64,000 bases of DNA. It comes from Paulinella micropora. Its lineage: Eukaryota > Cercozoa > Imbricatea > Euglyphida. Position 1 is the stretch's first letter; every line of letters starts with the position of its first letter. Location: assembly GCA_009731375.1 (NCBI GenBank), contig BJOX01000030.1:1347296-1411295 (forward strand), in the 5' to 3' direction. This document shows, piece by piece, positions 21,554 through 33,059 of this stretch. Both the position numbers and the translations under genes were made by a program. The notes under the pieces are model-generated. The model was given only the letters and a program-made list of their open reading frames with translations, was not told the origin of the DNA and did not search any database.

Positions 21554-24500
21554 GCTTTAAATTGAAATCCGCACGAGTACACCGTATGGACCTCTATGTC
21601 GTCCCCGGTTACCACGGGTCAATATTACTATCGTATGACCAATTGGCTACGATGGGGGCTGTGATTGATTGCGCCGCACGGCGAGTGATATATGGAGTAA
21701 AAAGAGGAGAAGAGAACGATATTGATCCCTTCAACGCTACTGACTCTTATGAGGCTTATGAGCTGAGTCTAGCGACGGATCACAAAAAGATGGCCATCGC
21801 ACATGAGGCACTTGAGGTGTACGTTCACCCCCATGTCGTAAGACCGGATGAACTGTCCTGGACCGACAATTGGGAATCCCAAGTGTGCACTGTCACAGTT
21901 CCGACATGCCATTGGGACAAAAAGTCTATTGATGACTTAATCGAGAAGCGAAAGGAGGAGATTATATGTGTCGCACAAAGAAGCCCGTCGTTGGCGAGAT
22001 TCGCGGAAGGAGTAGGAACAGATGTCCATATTACTAACGGATACTGTTTCCATGCGAAAGTAGGAGAAGAAAAAAGGGAGGCGTTTGTACCAAGGAGAAC
22101 GGGGCGAATCCCGGATACTCCACCAGAAACTATTAAAAGTTTTATTACTGATTTCTGGGGTGACGAGCCCACGTGGCCGCGTTCACTGTCTGAAGTGAAG
22201 AAATGCTTACGGACTTTATTCGAAAATAATAAGCCGTATACTATTATCCTGCCATATAATGAGAAGGCGATATGGGCGCAGGAAATAAGGGACCGGCTTA
22301 TTGATCATCCTATACCGGTACCCTCTCGCAAGCAACAGCTAGTGGTGGCTTGTCGTATGGGAACTCGTGAGCAGAGCAGTGCATACAAGCGGAAGCTCAG
22401 AGACCTCGACAAGTTGAAATTGATACCGCAAGCATTCACATGCTTTGATGGTTTTTACACCCGTAAAGCTCCTTTGCAATACGCGAGACTCATTGACATG
22501 CTGGTGGAGCTCGGTAAAGATGATGAGCCGGACACGGTCACGTATGAAAAGACGGGCCTAGATGATGTCTCGGAAGAGGACTTAGGCTTGGAGGAGGACA
22601 GAGAACCCCTCAAGCAGCATAAGCAGATGTCTGATGAAGATTTTCAAGAGGCGGCGCGGAAAATATTGGAAGAAGGAGTAGGCACGGAGAAGGAGAAGGA
22701 GCTTTTAAAAGCCAAATTAGAGGCGAACAAGGAAATTTTTGACCCTCCACATGCAGGTGGTGTCAAGCCTGAAGATTTCACTGCGGTTATTTACAAAATA
22801 CCGGGTGCGGAGCCGTCACCGGCACCACGAAGGGCGAATTTGAGTATACATGAGGCGAAGATAGCGGAGGAGCTAGCAAGACAGCTGCTCAATGAGGACT
22901 TTATTGAGAGATCAACATCTCCAATAGTCTCACAACCGAGAATAGTGCCGAAGCCAGGAGGAGAATGGCGCCTGACAGTTAACTATGCTCGTGTTAACAA
23001 GGTGCTGGAGGAAGAGAGAAATCCTCTCCCGACATTAGAAGAAGGAAGGAGAGTACTGCGGAATGCAAAATTCTATTCGGTCATTGACCTTAAGAATGGC
23101 TTCTGGCAGATACCACTGGAGGAAAAGTCCAGATGGCTGACGGCGTTTGTGGTGGGTATGGAAATATACCAATGGAAAGTGCTTCCGATGGGCCTCAAGC
23201 AAGCCCCAGGACTTTTCCAGAAGGCGATGCAGAAGATGTTGAGCAGTCAGTACGATGATTTGTCTGACGGTGGCTTTATGAGAAGGCGGGGACAGAAGGC
23301 GGGAGAATATGCATTTTGCTATATCGATGACATTATCGTATACTCTAACACAATGGAGGAGCATATCGATCATTTGTCCGATATATTCAGGCGCATCGGA
23401 GCTTTTGGCCTGAAGTGCAATCTAAAGAAGTGTCAACTTGCCAAGACGAGTGTGACATACTTAGGGTACGAGATCTCCCATAATCGAGTCTCGATATCCA
23501 AAGAGAAGAGGGAGGAGATTATGAATCGACCGATACCGAAGAACCGCACTGAATTGCACTCATTCCTTGCGATGGCGCAATACTATAGCCAGTTTATACC
23601 CGATTGGGGTGCAACACGGGCTAAAGTGGAGAAAATGATAGATTTTGGAGACTTTGAGAAGTGGGACGAAGAGGCTTTGCAAGCGTTTCATGCGCTCAAA
23701 GATCTCATTTACAAAGACCCGAAAGACGGAGGACTGGTGTTAACGATGCCCGACTTTACGAAACAATTCGTAGTCGATACAGACGCATCTAAGTTTGCGA
23801 TTGGGGCTGTATTACAACAAGAGGATGAGGAGAAGAAATTACGCCCAATCATGTTTATTAGTAGGAAGTTGTGTGCGGCGGAGAGAAACTATTGCACAAG
23901 GCAAAGAGAGGCGTTGGCGGTAGTATGGGCCCTCAAGAGGCTCAGAGAGTATTTGTGGGGAGGACCTCAATTTACTGTCAGAACTGATCATCATAACCTG
24001 TTATGGTTGATGAATCATGAACAGACGGGACGGCTGGCGCGGTGGCAAGCGTTCTTGTCTTGTTTCGATTTTACAATGGTCCATCTACCGGGAAAGCGAA
24101 ATGTGGTCGCTGATAGCCTCTCTAGGCTAGAGTTTAACTCAGAAGTATCGGCGTTGGTGTCCACGGTGGAGATGGAAGACTTGTCCACTGACAAGGTGTA
24201 TGAGGTCAGCCACATTGAGGCGATGGAGATGGCGAGTGGAGTCCGATATGACCGCACAGGTCTACGGTACAGTCCACAAGGCCCGGATCACGGGATATGT
24301 TGTGAGCTACATACCCAGGAGGACGCTGAGTGGTCCTATGAGGTATATGAGAATGCGAAGGCGAACATAAGAGAGGAAGAGGAGACGCAGGAAGTTTATG
24401 CGGAGCCTCCTCAAGAGCGGAGAAGTGACCTAGACGATGACCCGGAAAGAATCGGGGTACGGCTAGAAGATGGTACTATCCATATAGCCTCGCCTACCGC

Positions 24501-26658
24501 ATGGAGGCAACAACAGGCTCAAGATCCGGAGTTTAAAGAACTGATACAGTTATATCAGAACCCGGATGAGCTACGGATGACGAAAGCGATCAAAGATCAG
24601 ATGAAGGAGATGGGATGGAGAGATGGTCTACTGTGGTACAAGGGCCTTCACGGTCGCTATGCGTCACAGCCGGACAAATGGACCCTTTGGGTACCGGAGA
24701 GTCTGAGACGATTTATATTTGTCGCAGCCCACAATTGCCCACTTTTGGCGCATCCGGGTCGACAACGAACTCATATGTTCGTAGCGAGGCGATTCTGGTG
24801 GAAGAAGATGAAGGAGGAGATAGATCAGGCGGTGGATGCATGCATCCCGTGCAAGATAAACAAAACACCACTGAAGGCAAATTTCGGCCTGATTGGCGAA
24901 TTTCCTCTTCATGCGGGGATGTTTGAGTTTATACACATTGATCATGTGGGACCTTTCCCAGAATCGAAGGATGGTTACAAATACCTCCTTACGGCTATTG
25001 ACAGAGCCACCAACTATGTGTGGATCATCCCTGTCAAAGACGTTACCGGCAAGACGACGGCCGAGGCGCTGATCGATAGGATCATCTCACAGATCGGAGT
25101 ACCAAGAAAGATATGTTCTGATCGAGGCTCGGACTTTAATAACGAGGTCATCGACAAACTATCTAAGTATTACGGGATGAAATGGCAATATGTTACTGCC
25201 TATAACCCGCGAGCAAATGGGAAAATCGAGCGGGTACACAGACCCCTCAAAGCCTCGCTAAAGATGTATTGCACGAAGAAGGAGAATCAAAGAGCATGGG
25301 TCGAGGCAGCACCATCATTTGCGTTTGCAATGAACTGTCTACCCTCTACGGCGTTAGGAGGCTCGAAGAGCTCAATCTCGCCATATCAGTTAGTATATGG
25401 GCGTGAGCCTGATATCCCGACTTCGCTCCTTCACCCAAAAGACACTTGGGCGGATGCGGATGAGTTGTTTGGGATGAGACTTAGAGTGAAGATGGAGGCG
25501 GAACAAATAGTCAGGGCGCATAGAGAGGCGGAGCGCCGAAAGACTGATGCTGAAGGGGTGCGACAAGCGCACTTGGATCAGATCAAGTTCCAGGTCGGGG
25601 ATATTGTACTATTGTACCATCCTCAAGTCCCGAAGGGAGTCAGCTCTAAGCTGTTCACTCACTGGAAAGGACCTTATCAGATTATGGAACAGACGGGACC
25701 TCTGAATTACAAGATCAGGGGTAGAGGGAAGGTGCAAATTGTGAATGTAAGAAGGCTGATTAAGTATGATCCCTTCTTACTGGAAGATGAATCCGTTGAG
25801 GAGGCGTTAAAACGGATGAAGGATGATTTCAAAGAGGTGCCGCCCATCCACAAGGAGGCTGGCATAGACCAAGACGATGCTTATCGGGCACCGATAGCTG
25901 AGAAGGAGGAGAGTGAGGTGGACAGCAAGGAGAAGACTGACCGCATAAGCGCGGTGGGGACTCAGTCCAAGTCTCCGCGAGAGCATAGCGGAAAGAAGGA
26001 GAAGATCACAGAGGCGCAGCTAAGGAGAGCGCGGAATGATCTTATCAACGACCAACCGAGGAAGGCGATGAGGTCGATGAGATCAAAGGACGTCCACCAG
26101 GAGGAGGAGGGGACGGACACTGACCCAAACGCGGGCAACGTTGAGATTGTCCATGAGCGATGGAAGGAAGGCGATGCGATAGCAACCATCGCATGGGTGA
26201 AAAATGTTTTCTATCTGATGAGACCAGCGGAACAACATGTCGCTGATGACACTCTCTCAGACTTATACTTGATGCGGGTCGTGGCGGTCCCACGACAGAT
26301 GCGTGTCACACGGACACTCAAAATATCATCAGCCGCAAAGATAGTACAACCGATACTCCAGTTCTGGAGAAGTATGGACCCGGTTGAGGATCCAAAGGCA
26401 AGACATTATCTGCCAGTATATAAAGACGCAAAAAGTCTCGAGACATGGGATGATACAATTACTCCCAGAGACAAGGATTACACTGCGTGGACCATTCAGA
26501 CACTGCCAAGAGGAGTGCTTGATGTCCCTTTTGAATTATCGTTGGGCGGAATCCCTAATAAGATCTGGGACATTCTCGAACAGTCAAAGTTCGATCTGAC
26601 TTTTGTTGGTGGTCCTCCACCAGGCAAAGAAATCCGCGCCAGACGACGAAGGCAGTGA
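21457..26658 (+). CDS. pol: Pol polyprotein: protease end, reverse transcriptase, RNase H, integrase
   Basis: The frame opens at 21457 after a TAA and overlaps the previous ORF by 97 nt in the -1 frame, so it probably needs ribosomal frameshifting. Numbering from 21562: residues 1-50 resemble the second half of an aspartic protease (GAVIDC-x-x-RRV). RT covers about 410-680, with IDLKNGFW near 508, LPMGLKQAP near 540 and the catalytic YIDD at 587-590. RNase H has DTDAS near 738 and RTDHHNL. The integrase zinc site has H-x6-H near 1056 and CIPC near 1094; its catalytic triad is D1127, D1187 and E1223 (DD35E). A GPY module is near 1367. No chromodomain is evident. The last 285 residues are an unrecognised extension. 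All catalytic residues checked are present. Confidence 0.93.
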   Translation, partial: SIPGLGGRKYEKVNGHSQRSEQPDGYHGIITLSFKLKSARVHRMDLYVVPGYHGSILLSYDQLATMGAVIDCAARRVIYGVKRGEENDIDPFNATDSYEAYELSLATDHKKMAIAHEALEVYVHPHVVRPDELSWTDNWESQVCTVTVPTCHWDKKSIDDLIEKRKEEIICVAQRSPSLARFAEGVGTDVHITNGYCFHAKVGEEKREAFVPRRTGRIPDTPPETIKSFITDFWGDEPTWPRSLSEVKKCLRTLFENNKPYTIILPYNEKAIWAQEIRDRLIDHPIPVPSRKQQLVVACRMGTREQSSAYKRKLRDLDKLKLIPQAFTCFDGFYTRKAPLQYARLIDMLVELGKDDEPDTVTYEKTGLDDVSEEDLGLEEDREPLKQHKQMSDEDFQEAARKILEEGVGTEKEKELLKAKLEANKEIFDPPHAGGVKPEDFTAVIYKIPGAEPSPAPRRANLSIHEAKIAEELARQLLNEDFIERSTSPIVSQPRIVPKPGGEWRLTVNYARVNKVLEEERNPLPTLEEGRRVLRNAKFYSVIDLKNGFWQIPLEEKSRWLTAFVVGMEIYQWKVLPMGLKQAPGLFQKAMQKMLSSQYDDLSDGGFMRRRGQKAGEYAFCYIDDIIVYSNTMEEHIDHLSDIFRRIGAFGLKCNLKKCQLAKTSVTYLGYEISHNRVSISKEKREEIMNRPIPKNRTELHSFLAMAQYYSQFIPDWGATRAKVEKMIDFGDFEKWDEEALQAFHALKDLIYKDPKDGGLVLTMPDFTKQFVVDTDASKFAIGAVLQQEDEEKKLRPIMFISRKLCAAERNYCTRQREALAVVWALKRLREYLWGGPQFTVRTDHHNLLWLMNHEQTGRLARWQAFLSCFDFTMVHLPGKRNVVADSLSRLEFNSEVSALVSTVEMEDLSTDKVYEVSHIEAMEMASGVRYDRTGLRYSPQGPDHGICCELHTQEDAEWSYEVYENAKANIREEEETQEVYAEPPQERRSDLDDDPERIGVRLEDGTIHIASPTAWRQQQAQDPEFKELIQLYQNPDELRMTKAIKDQMKEMGWRDGLLWYKGLHGRYASQPDKWTLWVPESLRRFIFVAAHNCPLLAHPGRQRTHMFVARRFWWKKMKEEIDQAVDACIPCKINKTPLKANFGLIGEFPLHAGMFEFIHIDHVGPFPESKDGYKYLLTAIDRATNYVWIIPVKDVTGKTTAEALIDRIISQIGVPRKICSDRGSDFNNEVIDKLSKYYGMKWQYVTAYNPRANGKIERVHRPLKASLKMYCTKKENQRAWVEAAPSFAFAMNCLPSTALGGSKSSISPYQLVYGREPDIPTSLLHPKDTWADADELFGMRLRVKMEAEQIVRAHREAERRKTDAEGVRQAHLDQIKFQVGDIVLLYHPQVPKGVSSKLFTHWKGPYQIMEQTGPLNYKIRGRGKVQIVNVRRLIKYDPFLLEDESVEEALKRMKDDFKEVPPIHKEAGIDQDDAYRAPIAEKEESEVDSKEKTDRISAVGTQSKSPREHSGKKEKITEAQLRRARNDLINDQPRKAMRSMRSKDVHQEEEGTDTDPNAGNVEIVHERWKEGDAIATIAWVKNVFYLMRPAEQHVADDTLSDLYLMRVVAVPRQMRVTRTLKISSAAKIVQPILQFWRSMDPVEDPKARHYLPVYKDAKSLETWDDTITPRDKDYTAWTIQTLPRGVLDVPFELSLGGIPNKIWDILEQSKFDLTFVGGPPPGKEIRARRRRQ

Positions 26659-27484
26659 CAAAGAAACTATTTTTCTTTATGCGTCTCAAATAAACTGATT
26701 GATTGCCCACGGCGTATCATGATTTGATCATGCATCATCAGTTATCAATATGAATATTAAAAAGACTCAGTGATATAACTTGGCATTCGATCGCAACATA
26801 CGAGTGCGAAAGGTCGATCGACGATGATACTACACCGTATACGGGGATCGCTAGTGTATTGAGCGATGGTGTTCCCGGGTATGACCCTTTCCAAGTCCTG
26901 GGATGATGTTCTCGAAAATGAAATGTTCTCTGAAACTTTCATTAAATTATTTTTTACGATAGATTATATACTGTCGTACCTGAGCACGGTCAATCTCTAC
27001 TTGTGTCGGTATATCGCAGGGTCGGGTACATACACCTCGACTTCGGATATAGCTATTAGGACTGGCCCCCTAATACTATATCATAGGATATCCGCCTTAT
27101 ACAAGGGTATGTCATTAAAAAAGACAATGTACTTACGATCTCCCTGTGAATAATAATAATAATAATGATAATGATAAGAAGAAGAAGGAGATCAAAGGGG
27201 GAATCGTACTACAGCACCACGTTGCTTGTATTTTTTATTAATAGTACGTTTGTTCTTGACATACTGCAAAAAAAAAAATTGAGGGGAAGGAGTTCAAAAT
27301 TTACAAGAAAGGCTAGAGAATCCGCTTTGACGTGCCGTATGAGGATATATTTATCGTCTTTTAGCGTCTATCCGTGTGTCGATGCGCTGTGTGGCATGAC
27401 TCCATAGCGCATACTATTTGCAGAAAGAAATCAGAAGGTGTATGACGAAAATGCTATTTCCTTCATAAAATCGGGAGGGGGTGC
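26659..27484 (+). other. Retrotransposon 3' untranslated region and polypurine tract
   Basis: About 830 nt with no long frame. AAATAAAC at 26,687 could be a poly(A) signal. A purine tract CGGGAGGGGG at about 27,471-27,480 sits next to the right LTR, as needed to prime plus-strand synthesis. Confidence 0.7.
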
Positions 27485-27722
27485 TGTAGGCATCACCCCC
27501 CGGATAGCCGGTAAAAAGTACTTTTTCCTGGTGACAGGTGCACCAGCTTGTTTTTCAGTATTATTTGTCCGGATTGGACCTGATGCCATTTTATTCCTGG
27601 TCCTGTTGCAGTTTTCCTTTTTGGATTCACTGAGCTAATATAAGAAGACATCATTCTCATTCTTGAGGACTGTGTTTGGTTGTATTACCGACTTTTTACG
27701 AGCTATCGTTGGGGGCATTACA
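27485..27722 (+). repeat. 3' LTR
   Basis: 238 bp, TG...CA, followed by GAAC matching the bases before the left LTR. Confidence 0.93.
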
Positions 27723-28470
27723 GAACGTACTATTGAAACTTTCAAGGTATTAAATTTTTTAACTTGAAACATTGATTTTTTTTTCACTGTTTCAAGTTAT
27801 AGAAATAAATACCTTGAGGCTTTTATCAATTTCAATGTATAGAAATCACTACCTTGAGGCTGTTCAAGGTAAAGAAATCAATACCTTGAGGCTTTTCAGG
27901 ATTTCCTTGACAATTTCAGTGTATACGTTATCATCCAATGTAAATGTTTTGTTATTTACTGAAAATTTTTCAAATTTTTCGGCGAGAGACTTGAGAGACA
28001 TTAGTATATACTGTAGGGTAAAAATTTCTGAAAAAAATTAATTAATCAAACTCACAATAGGGAGGATTTTTAATTTTTTCAAAAAAGATAAGGAAATCTA
28101 GCACAGCAGAAAAAACTAAGAAACAGGTTTTGATGTATCTTAGTTTTTATTTGCAAAAGATAGATGAGTTATCTTTTTAAGAGTTTGAGAGAAATTCAAA
28201 TATGAATTATTTAAAGCTTAATGATAGTTATTTTGAATTTGGATAAAATTATGTATATTTTTATTGAAATTAATAGTAAGACTAATTTATATAAAAATAA
28301 CATTATTTTATATAAAAGATAACTGTGCTATAGTGGTACCTATAGTAGTAAGTACAGTAATGAAGCCGTACGTTGGCAGGTCCAAGTAACTACTAGAACT
28401 AGTAGAATTAGTCTAATCTAGTAAAATCCACAATTTCCTATTTCGACGGTATCTTGTATCAAAAAATTCT
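27723..28470. other. AT-rich intergenic DNA with diverged CAAGGTA units
   Basis: 27,735-27,910 has TTCAAGGTATT and CTACCTTGAGGC words at irregular spacing, perhaps a decayed relative of the palindrome arrays. The rest is AT-rich with no gene. Confidence 0.6.
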
Positions 28471-28766
28471 GTTCCTGCTCGATCTCTCGATCTCTCGATC
28501 TCTCGATCTCTCGATCTCTCGATCTCTCGTCTCTCGATCTCTCTCTCTCTCTCTCTCTCTTCTTCTTCTTCTTCTTCTTCTTCTTCTTCTTCTTCTTCTT
28601 CTTCGTTTTTATTGAGAGAGCAATTTTACAATCGGACTCAGGGAACGTCCACGTGAAAAGTATAGCTACTAAGTCACACCTTTATCTCTCTCTCTCTCTC
28701 TCTCTCGCTCTCGCTCTCTCTCTCTCTCTCTCTCGATCTCTCTCGATCTCTCTCGATCTCTCTCGA

Positions 28767-28830
<64 letters not shown>

Positions 28831-28926
28831 ACTAACACACACACACACACTCGCTCGCTCTCTCTCTCTCTCTCTTCCTCTCTCTTCCTCTCTCTCTTCC
28901 TCTCTCTCTTCTGTCTCTTCCTCTCT

Positions 28927-28967
<41 letters not shown>

Positions 28968-29097
28968 TCCTCTCTCTCTCTCTCTCTATCATCTCTCTCT
29001 CTCTCTCTCGCTCGCTCGGTCGCGCTCTCTCTCTCTCTTTCTCTTTCTCTTCCTCCATCTCTCTCTCTCTCTATCTCTCTCTCTCTCTCTCTATCTA

Positions 29098-29146
<49 letters not shown>

Positions 29147-29156
29147 TCGCGCTCTC

Positions 29157-29220
<64 letters not shown>

Positions 29221-29266
29221 CCTCCCTCCCTCCCTATCTCTCTCTCTCTCTCTCACTCCCTCTCGC

Positions 29267-29318
<52 letters not shown>

Positions 29319-29374
29319 TCACTCACACTCACTCTCTCTCTCTCTCTCTCTCACCCACACACACACACACGCGG

Positions 29375-29421
<47 letters not shown>

Positions 29422-29877
29422 GCACACGGACACACACACACACACAACACACACACACACAACACACACAACACTCACTCACTCACTCACTCACTCTCAC
29501 ACGCACACACATACACACATGATGTATGTTCTCTAAGTTATGTTCTGTATACTATCATATTATCTATATTATGTACACTATGTATGTTTTGCATGTAGGT
29601 ATCTATTTACGTATCAGTACTTGTATGCATGTATGCATGTATGCATGTATGTATGTATGTATGTATGTATGTATGTATGGTATGTATGTATGTATGTATG
29701 TACGTATGTATGTATGTATGTATATATGTATGTATATGTGTATGTATGTATGTATGTATGCATGCATGCATGCATGTACACCCAACATTCGAAGTATTAG
29801 TAGGTGGTTTGCTGGGCACTTACACAGTTAGTCGTGATTGATCGGAGTGAGTTGTTACAAATGGCAAGGGTTGTTTC

Positions 29878-29916
<39 letters not shown>

Positions 29917-29979
29917 GGCCGCTCAGAAACCCAGACGCACAGACATAGACTAGCAGATGTCTGCTGATTGAGACGCTAA

Positions 29980-30034
<55 letters not shown>

Positions 30035-30088
30035 CCTATCTACCTACCTACCTACCTACCTACCTACCTATCTATCTATCTATCTATA

Positions 30089-30119
<31 letters not shown>

Positions 30120-30155
30120 ATCTATCTGTCTGTCTATCTACCTACCTATCTATCC
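28471..30155. repeat. Microsatellite cluster
   Basis: TCTCGA units, (TTC)n, long (CT)n, (CA)n to about 29,520, (ATGT)n at 29,620-29,780, (GA)n near 29,880 and (CTAT)n at 29,980-30,150. Apparent frames here are repeat artefacts. Confidence 0.9.
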
Positions 30156-30548
30156 CGGGGGGATGTAAGGGGCCAGCTGCTCAGTGCTCCGGCCTAAAAC
30201 CAAACCCCCTATAACGACGGTTTTGTGTCCGCCGTTGATCGCGCGCAGCGCAGGGCTAACAGACACTACCAACTCTCGTCCGAGGACCAGGGTCGTGACG
30301 CAAAGGGTTGATGAAGTCGGGGTTGTAGAGTAACTCTCATCTCCTTATGGCACACGCCCCTGGGGGAGTGTTTTTAGCTGTTCCTGTACAGCTCAAGGGC
30401 TCGGCTACCTTTCGGCTTGAACTGGGCACGGGCACCAACCCGAGCGGATGGTTGGTGTGCAGCTTGTGAAGTGCTGAGAGCTCCTGCCCGGGGGTAGTAT
30501 AGGAGGCTTATGGCTTTTACAGCTATGCCACGCCCATAGATTAAACAT
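30156..30548 (+). repeat. Possible SINE-like unit between CTAT tracts
   Basis: About 390 bp of GC-richer, non-coding sequence set between two (CTAT/CATC)n arrays, ending ATTAAACATG before the second array. The block 57,845-57,955 ends similarly (GTCAAACAT then CTAT repeats), which hints at related tailed repeats. Pol III boxes were not confirmed. Confidence 0.35.
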
Positions 30549-30728
30549 GTCTATCTATCCATCCATCCATCCATCCATCCATCTATCTATCTACCTATCT
30601 ATCTATCTATCTATATATCTATCTATCTATCTCTCTCTCTCTCTCTCTTCCTCAATCTTTCTCGTTCTCAACTCTCTCTCTTCCTCAATCTCTCGCCGCA
30701 CCCTGTGGCTGCTGCTGCCGTGCAGCCA

Positions 30729-31121
30729 GCGGCGAGGATGCGGTTAGGAATGAAGACACCCGAGGACTTTCCCAACGACCTCTTTGCCAGCAGCCCCTGC
30801 CCCTCCTGCGGCGGCTCGCTGGCTGCGCGCGTCGTGCTGGGTGAAATCATTCCCCTTTCTGAAAAGCTTCAGTGCAGCAGGTCGGGCAGTTTCACAACAC
30901 AAACTTTGAAGCTTTGCATGTCACGTCGGCGTCTGTTCACCAAGAATGCATGGACTGAGATGTATATTGGAGGACCCAGCCTGCTTAACCGTGGTGCGAC
31001 GGTGTATTTTGTTTTGTTTTGCAGCTGCAAAGGCATTTTTCCCTGGTGCGCGGACTCGAGCGGCGGGAGCGGTGTACAGAGCGTGAGGGGAGGAAAACAC
31101 TTTCACAGCCAGTTGAGTTAG
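30729..31121 (+). CDS. Hypothetical ORF with a CPSC pair
   Basis: A 131-codon frame from ATG at 30,729 in a locally GC-rich patch. The first third reads like protein (DFPNDLFASSPCPSCGGSL), the rest less so; part may be an exon with a donor lost among alternatives. No family recognised. It may be a chance frame. Confidence 0.25.
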   Translation, partial: AARMRLGMKTPEDFPNDLFASSPCPSCGGSLAARVVLGEIIPLSEKLQCSRSGSFTTQTLKLCMSRRRLFTKNAWTEMYIGGPSLLNRGATVYFVLFCSCKGIFPWCADSSGGSGVQSVRGGKHFHSQLS

Positions 31122-31786
31122 GTTCAGTTGCAGGCGGACAACGAGTAAATCGTCCGACACCATAGATAGCCAGTTGGAATTGCTCACTTGTTTTTTTTTC
31201 TGGCGGGTCGCTTTCCGGCCTCTGTCAACGCGCCTCATGACACAGTCAGACACTACTCGACAGCTGAGCACAGCGCACTTTGGCAACAGTCACCTCATAC
31301 TGTGAATGAACAGTGTGTTATTATTAATAATATTCCAGCGAATGAAAGCAGTGTGACTTGGGTAGTGTACCATAGTACCGTACTCTGACTAATTGTATCG
31401 TCGCTATTAACGTGCCTTCGTATCAACCCTGGGTTGACACTACAGGTATTATTATTATAAAGTGTCAGACACAGCGCAGCATGTGACTTATTTTTTTTCT
31501 CCCCACTGAACGACTTTTAAATTATTACTACAAGTGATTGACTCCAAGAACTCTTGCTTTTCGTAGAGTGAGCTGAAAAGGACTCAAGCATGTAAATAGG
31601 CGAAAATATTAATAAATAAAATATTTCGGTATTGCACTATAATTTAAGATCATAAGTTTCGGGTCCGGCAGAGCCGTGTGATAGATTTAGTTAGAGAGGT
31701 GTTTTGGCCCGCAGGGCATGTGTACCTGAAGCAGTGAGGGGGGGGGGGGGGGGGGCCCCCCCCCACCCCCCCCCCCCCCCCCCCCC
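31122..31786. other. Non-coding flank with a dispersed repeat piece and a G/C homopolymer
   Basis: 31,548-31,615 (CTTGCTTTTCGTAG, AAGCATGTAAATAGGCG) resembles 62,610-62,675. A run of G then C abuts the gap. No gene seen. Confidence 0.6.
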
Positions 31787-32344
31787 NNNNNNNNNNNNNN
31801 NNNNNNNNNNNNNNNNNNNNNNNNNNNNNNNNNNNNNNNNNNNNNNNNNNNNNNNNNNNNNNNNNNNNNNNNNNNNNNNNNNNNNNNNNNNNNNNNNNNN
31901 NNNNNNNNNNNNNNNNNNNNNNNNNNNNNNNNNNNNNNNNNNNNNNNNNNNNNNNNNNNNNNNNNNNNNNNNNNNNNNNNNNNNNNNNNNNNNNNNNNNN
32001 NNNNNNNNNNNNNNNNNNNNNNNNNNNNNNNNNNNNNNNNNNNNNNNNNNNNNNNNNNNNNNNNNNNNNNNNNNNNNNNNNNNNNNNNNNNNNNNNNNNN
32101 NNNNNNNNNNNNNNNNNNNNNNNNNNNNNNNNNNNNNNNNNNNNNNNNNNNNNNNNNNNNNNNNNNNNNNNNNNNNNNNNNNNNNNNNNNNNNNNNNNNN
32201 NNNNNNNNNNNNNNNNNNNNNNNNNNNNNNNNNNNNNNNNNNNNNNNNNNNNNNNNNNNNNNNNNNNNNNNNNNNNNNNNNNNNNNNNNNNNNNNNNNNN
32301 NNNNNNNNNNNNNNNNNNNNNNNNNNNNNNNNNNNNNNNNNNNN
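31787..32344. other. Assembly gap between homopolymers
   Basis: 558 N preceded by poly-C and followed by about 65 G. Homopolymer edges suggest unresolved sequence. Confidence 0.95.
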
Positions 32345-32412
<68 letters not shown>

Positions 32413-32609
32413 CTACGCGAACCCCGCGCTGTCGCGCAGCGAGGCGGGTTTGGCGTAGGGGGCCACTTTGCAGTTTATTACACTTAATTTTAGAATAAAA
32501 AATAAATAAATAAATTTTAAAAAAAAAAACTGTTACTAGTGTGAATAACCGGAAACATAGCATATATCTATATTTTATTAACTTTTTGCAGCCTTTCTAT
32601 AACCGATTC

Positions 32610-32681
<72 letters not shown>

Positions 32682-32801
32682 TGAGTGAATGAGAGAGAGA
32701 TAGAGATAGAGAGAGAGAGCTCTATCTATCCATCTATCTATCTATCTATCCTAATTAAACAACCGCATCCGCAGCCGCAGCATTTTTGGTGGATGAACAC
32801 A

Positions 32802-32844
<43 letters not shown>

Positions 32845-32934
32845 CACACAGACGACACACACACGACACACACGACACACACAGGACACACACGTGACAG
32901 ACAACACACACATGCACACACAACACACACATAC

Positions 32935-32969
<35 letters not shown>

Positions 32970-33024
32970 CACACAACACACACACACAACACACAACACA
33001 CACACACACACACACAACACAGAC

Positions 33025-33059
<35 letters not shown>

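Larger units (their letters stand above)
17130..27722 (+). mobile_element. Complete Ty3/gypsy LTR retrotransposon
   Basis: About 10.6 kb bounded by two closely similar LTRs (17,130-17,365 and 27,485-27,722), each starting TGTAGGCATC and ending GGGGGCATTACA. GAAC immediately precedes the left LTR and follows the right one, so a 4-bp target duplication is present. Between them are a primer-binding site, gag, a second ORF in the gag frame, pol in the -1 frame and a purine-rich tract. The LTRs differ at a few positions and short indels, so insertion is not brand new, but all long frames are open. Integrase follows RNase H, which is the Ty3/gypsy order. Confidence 0.93.
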
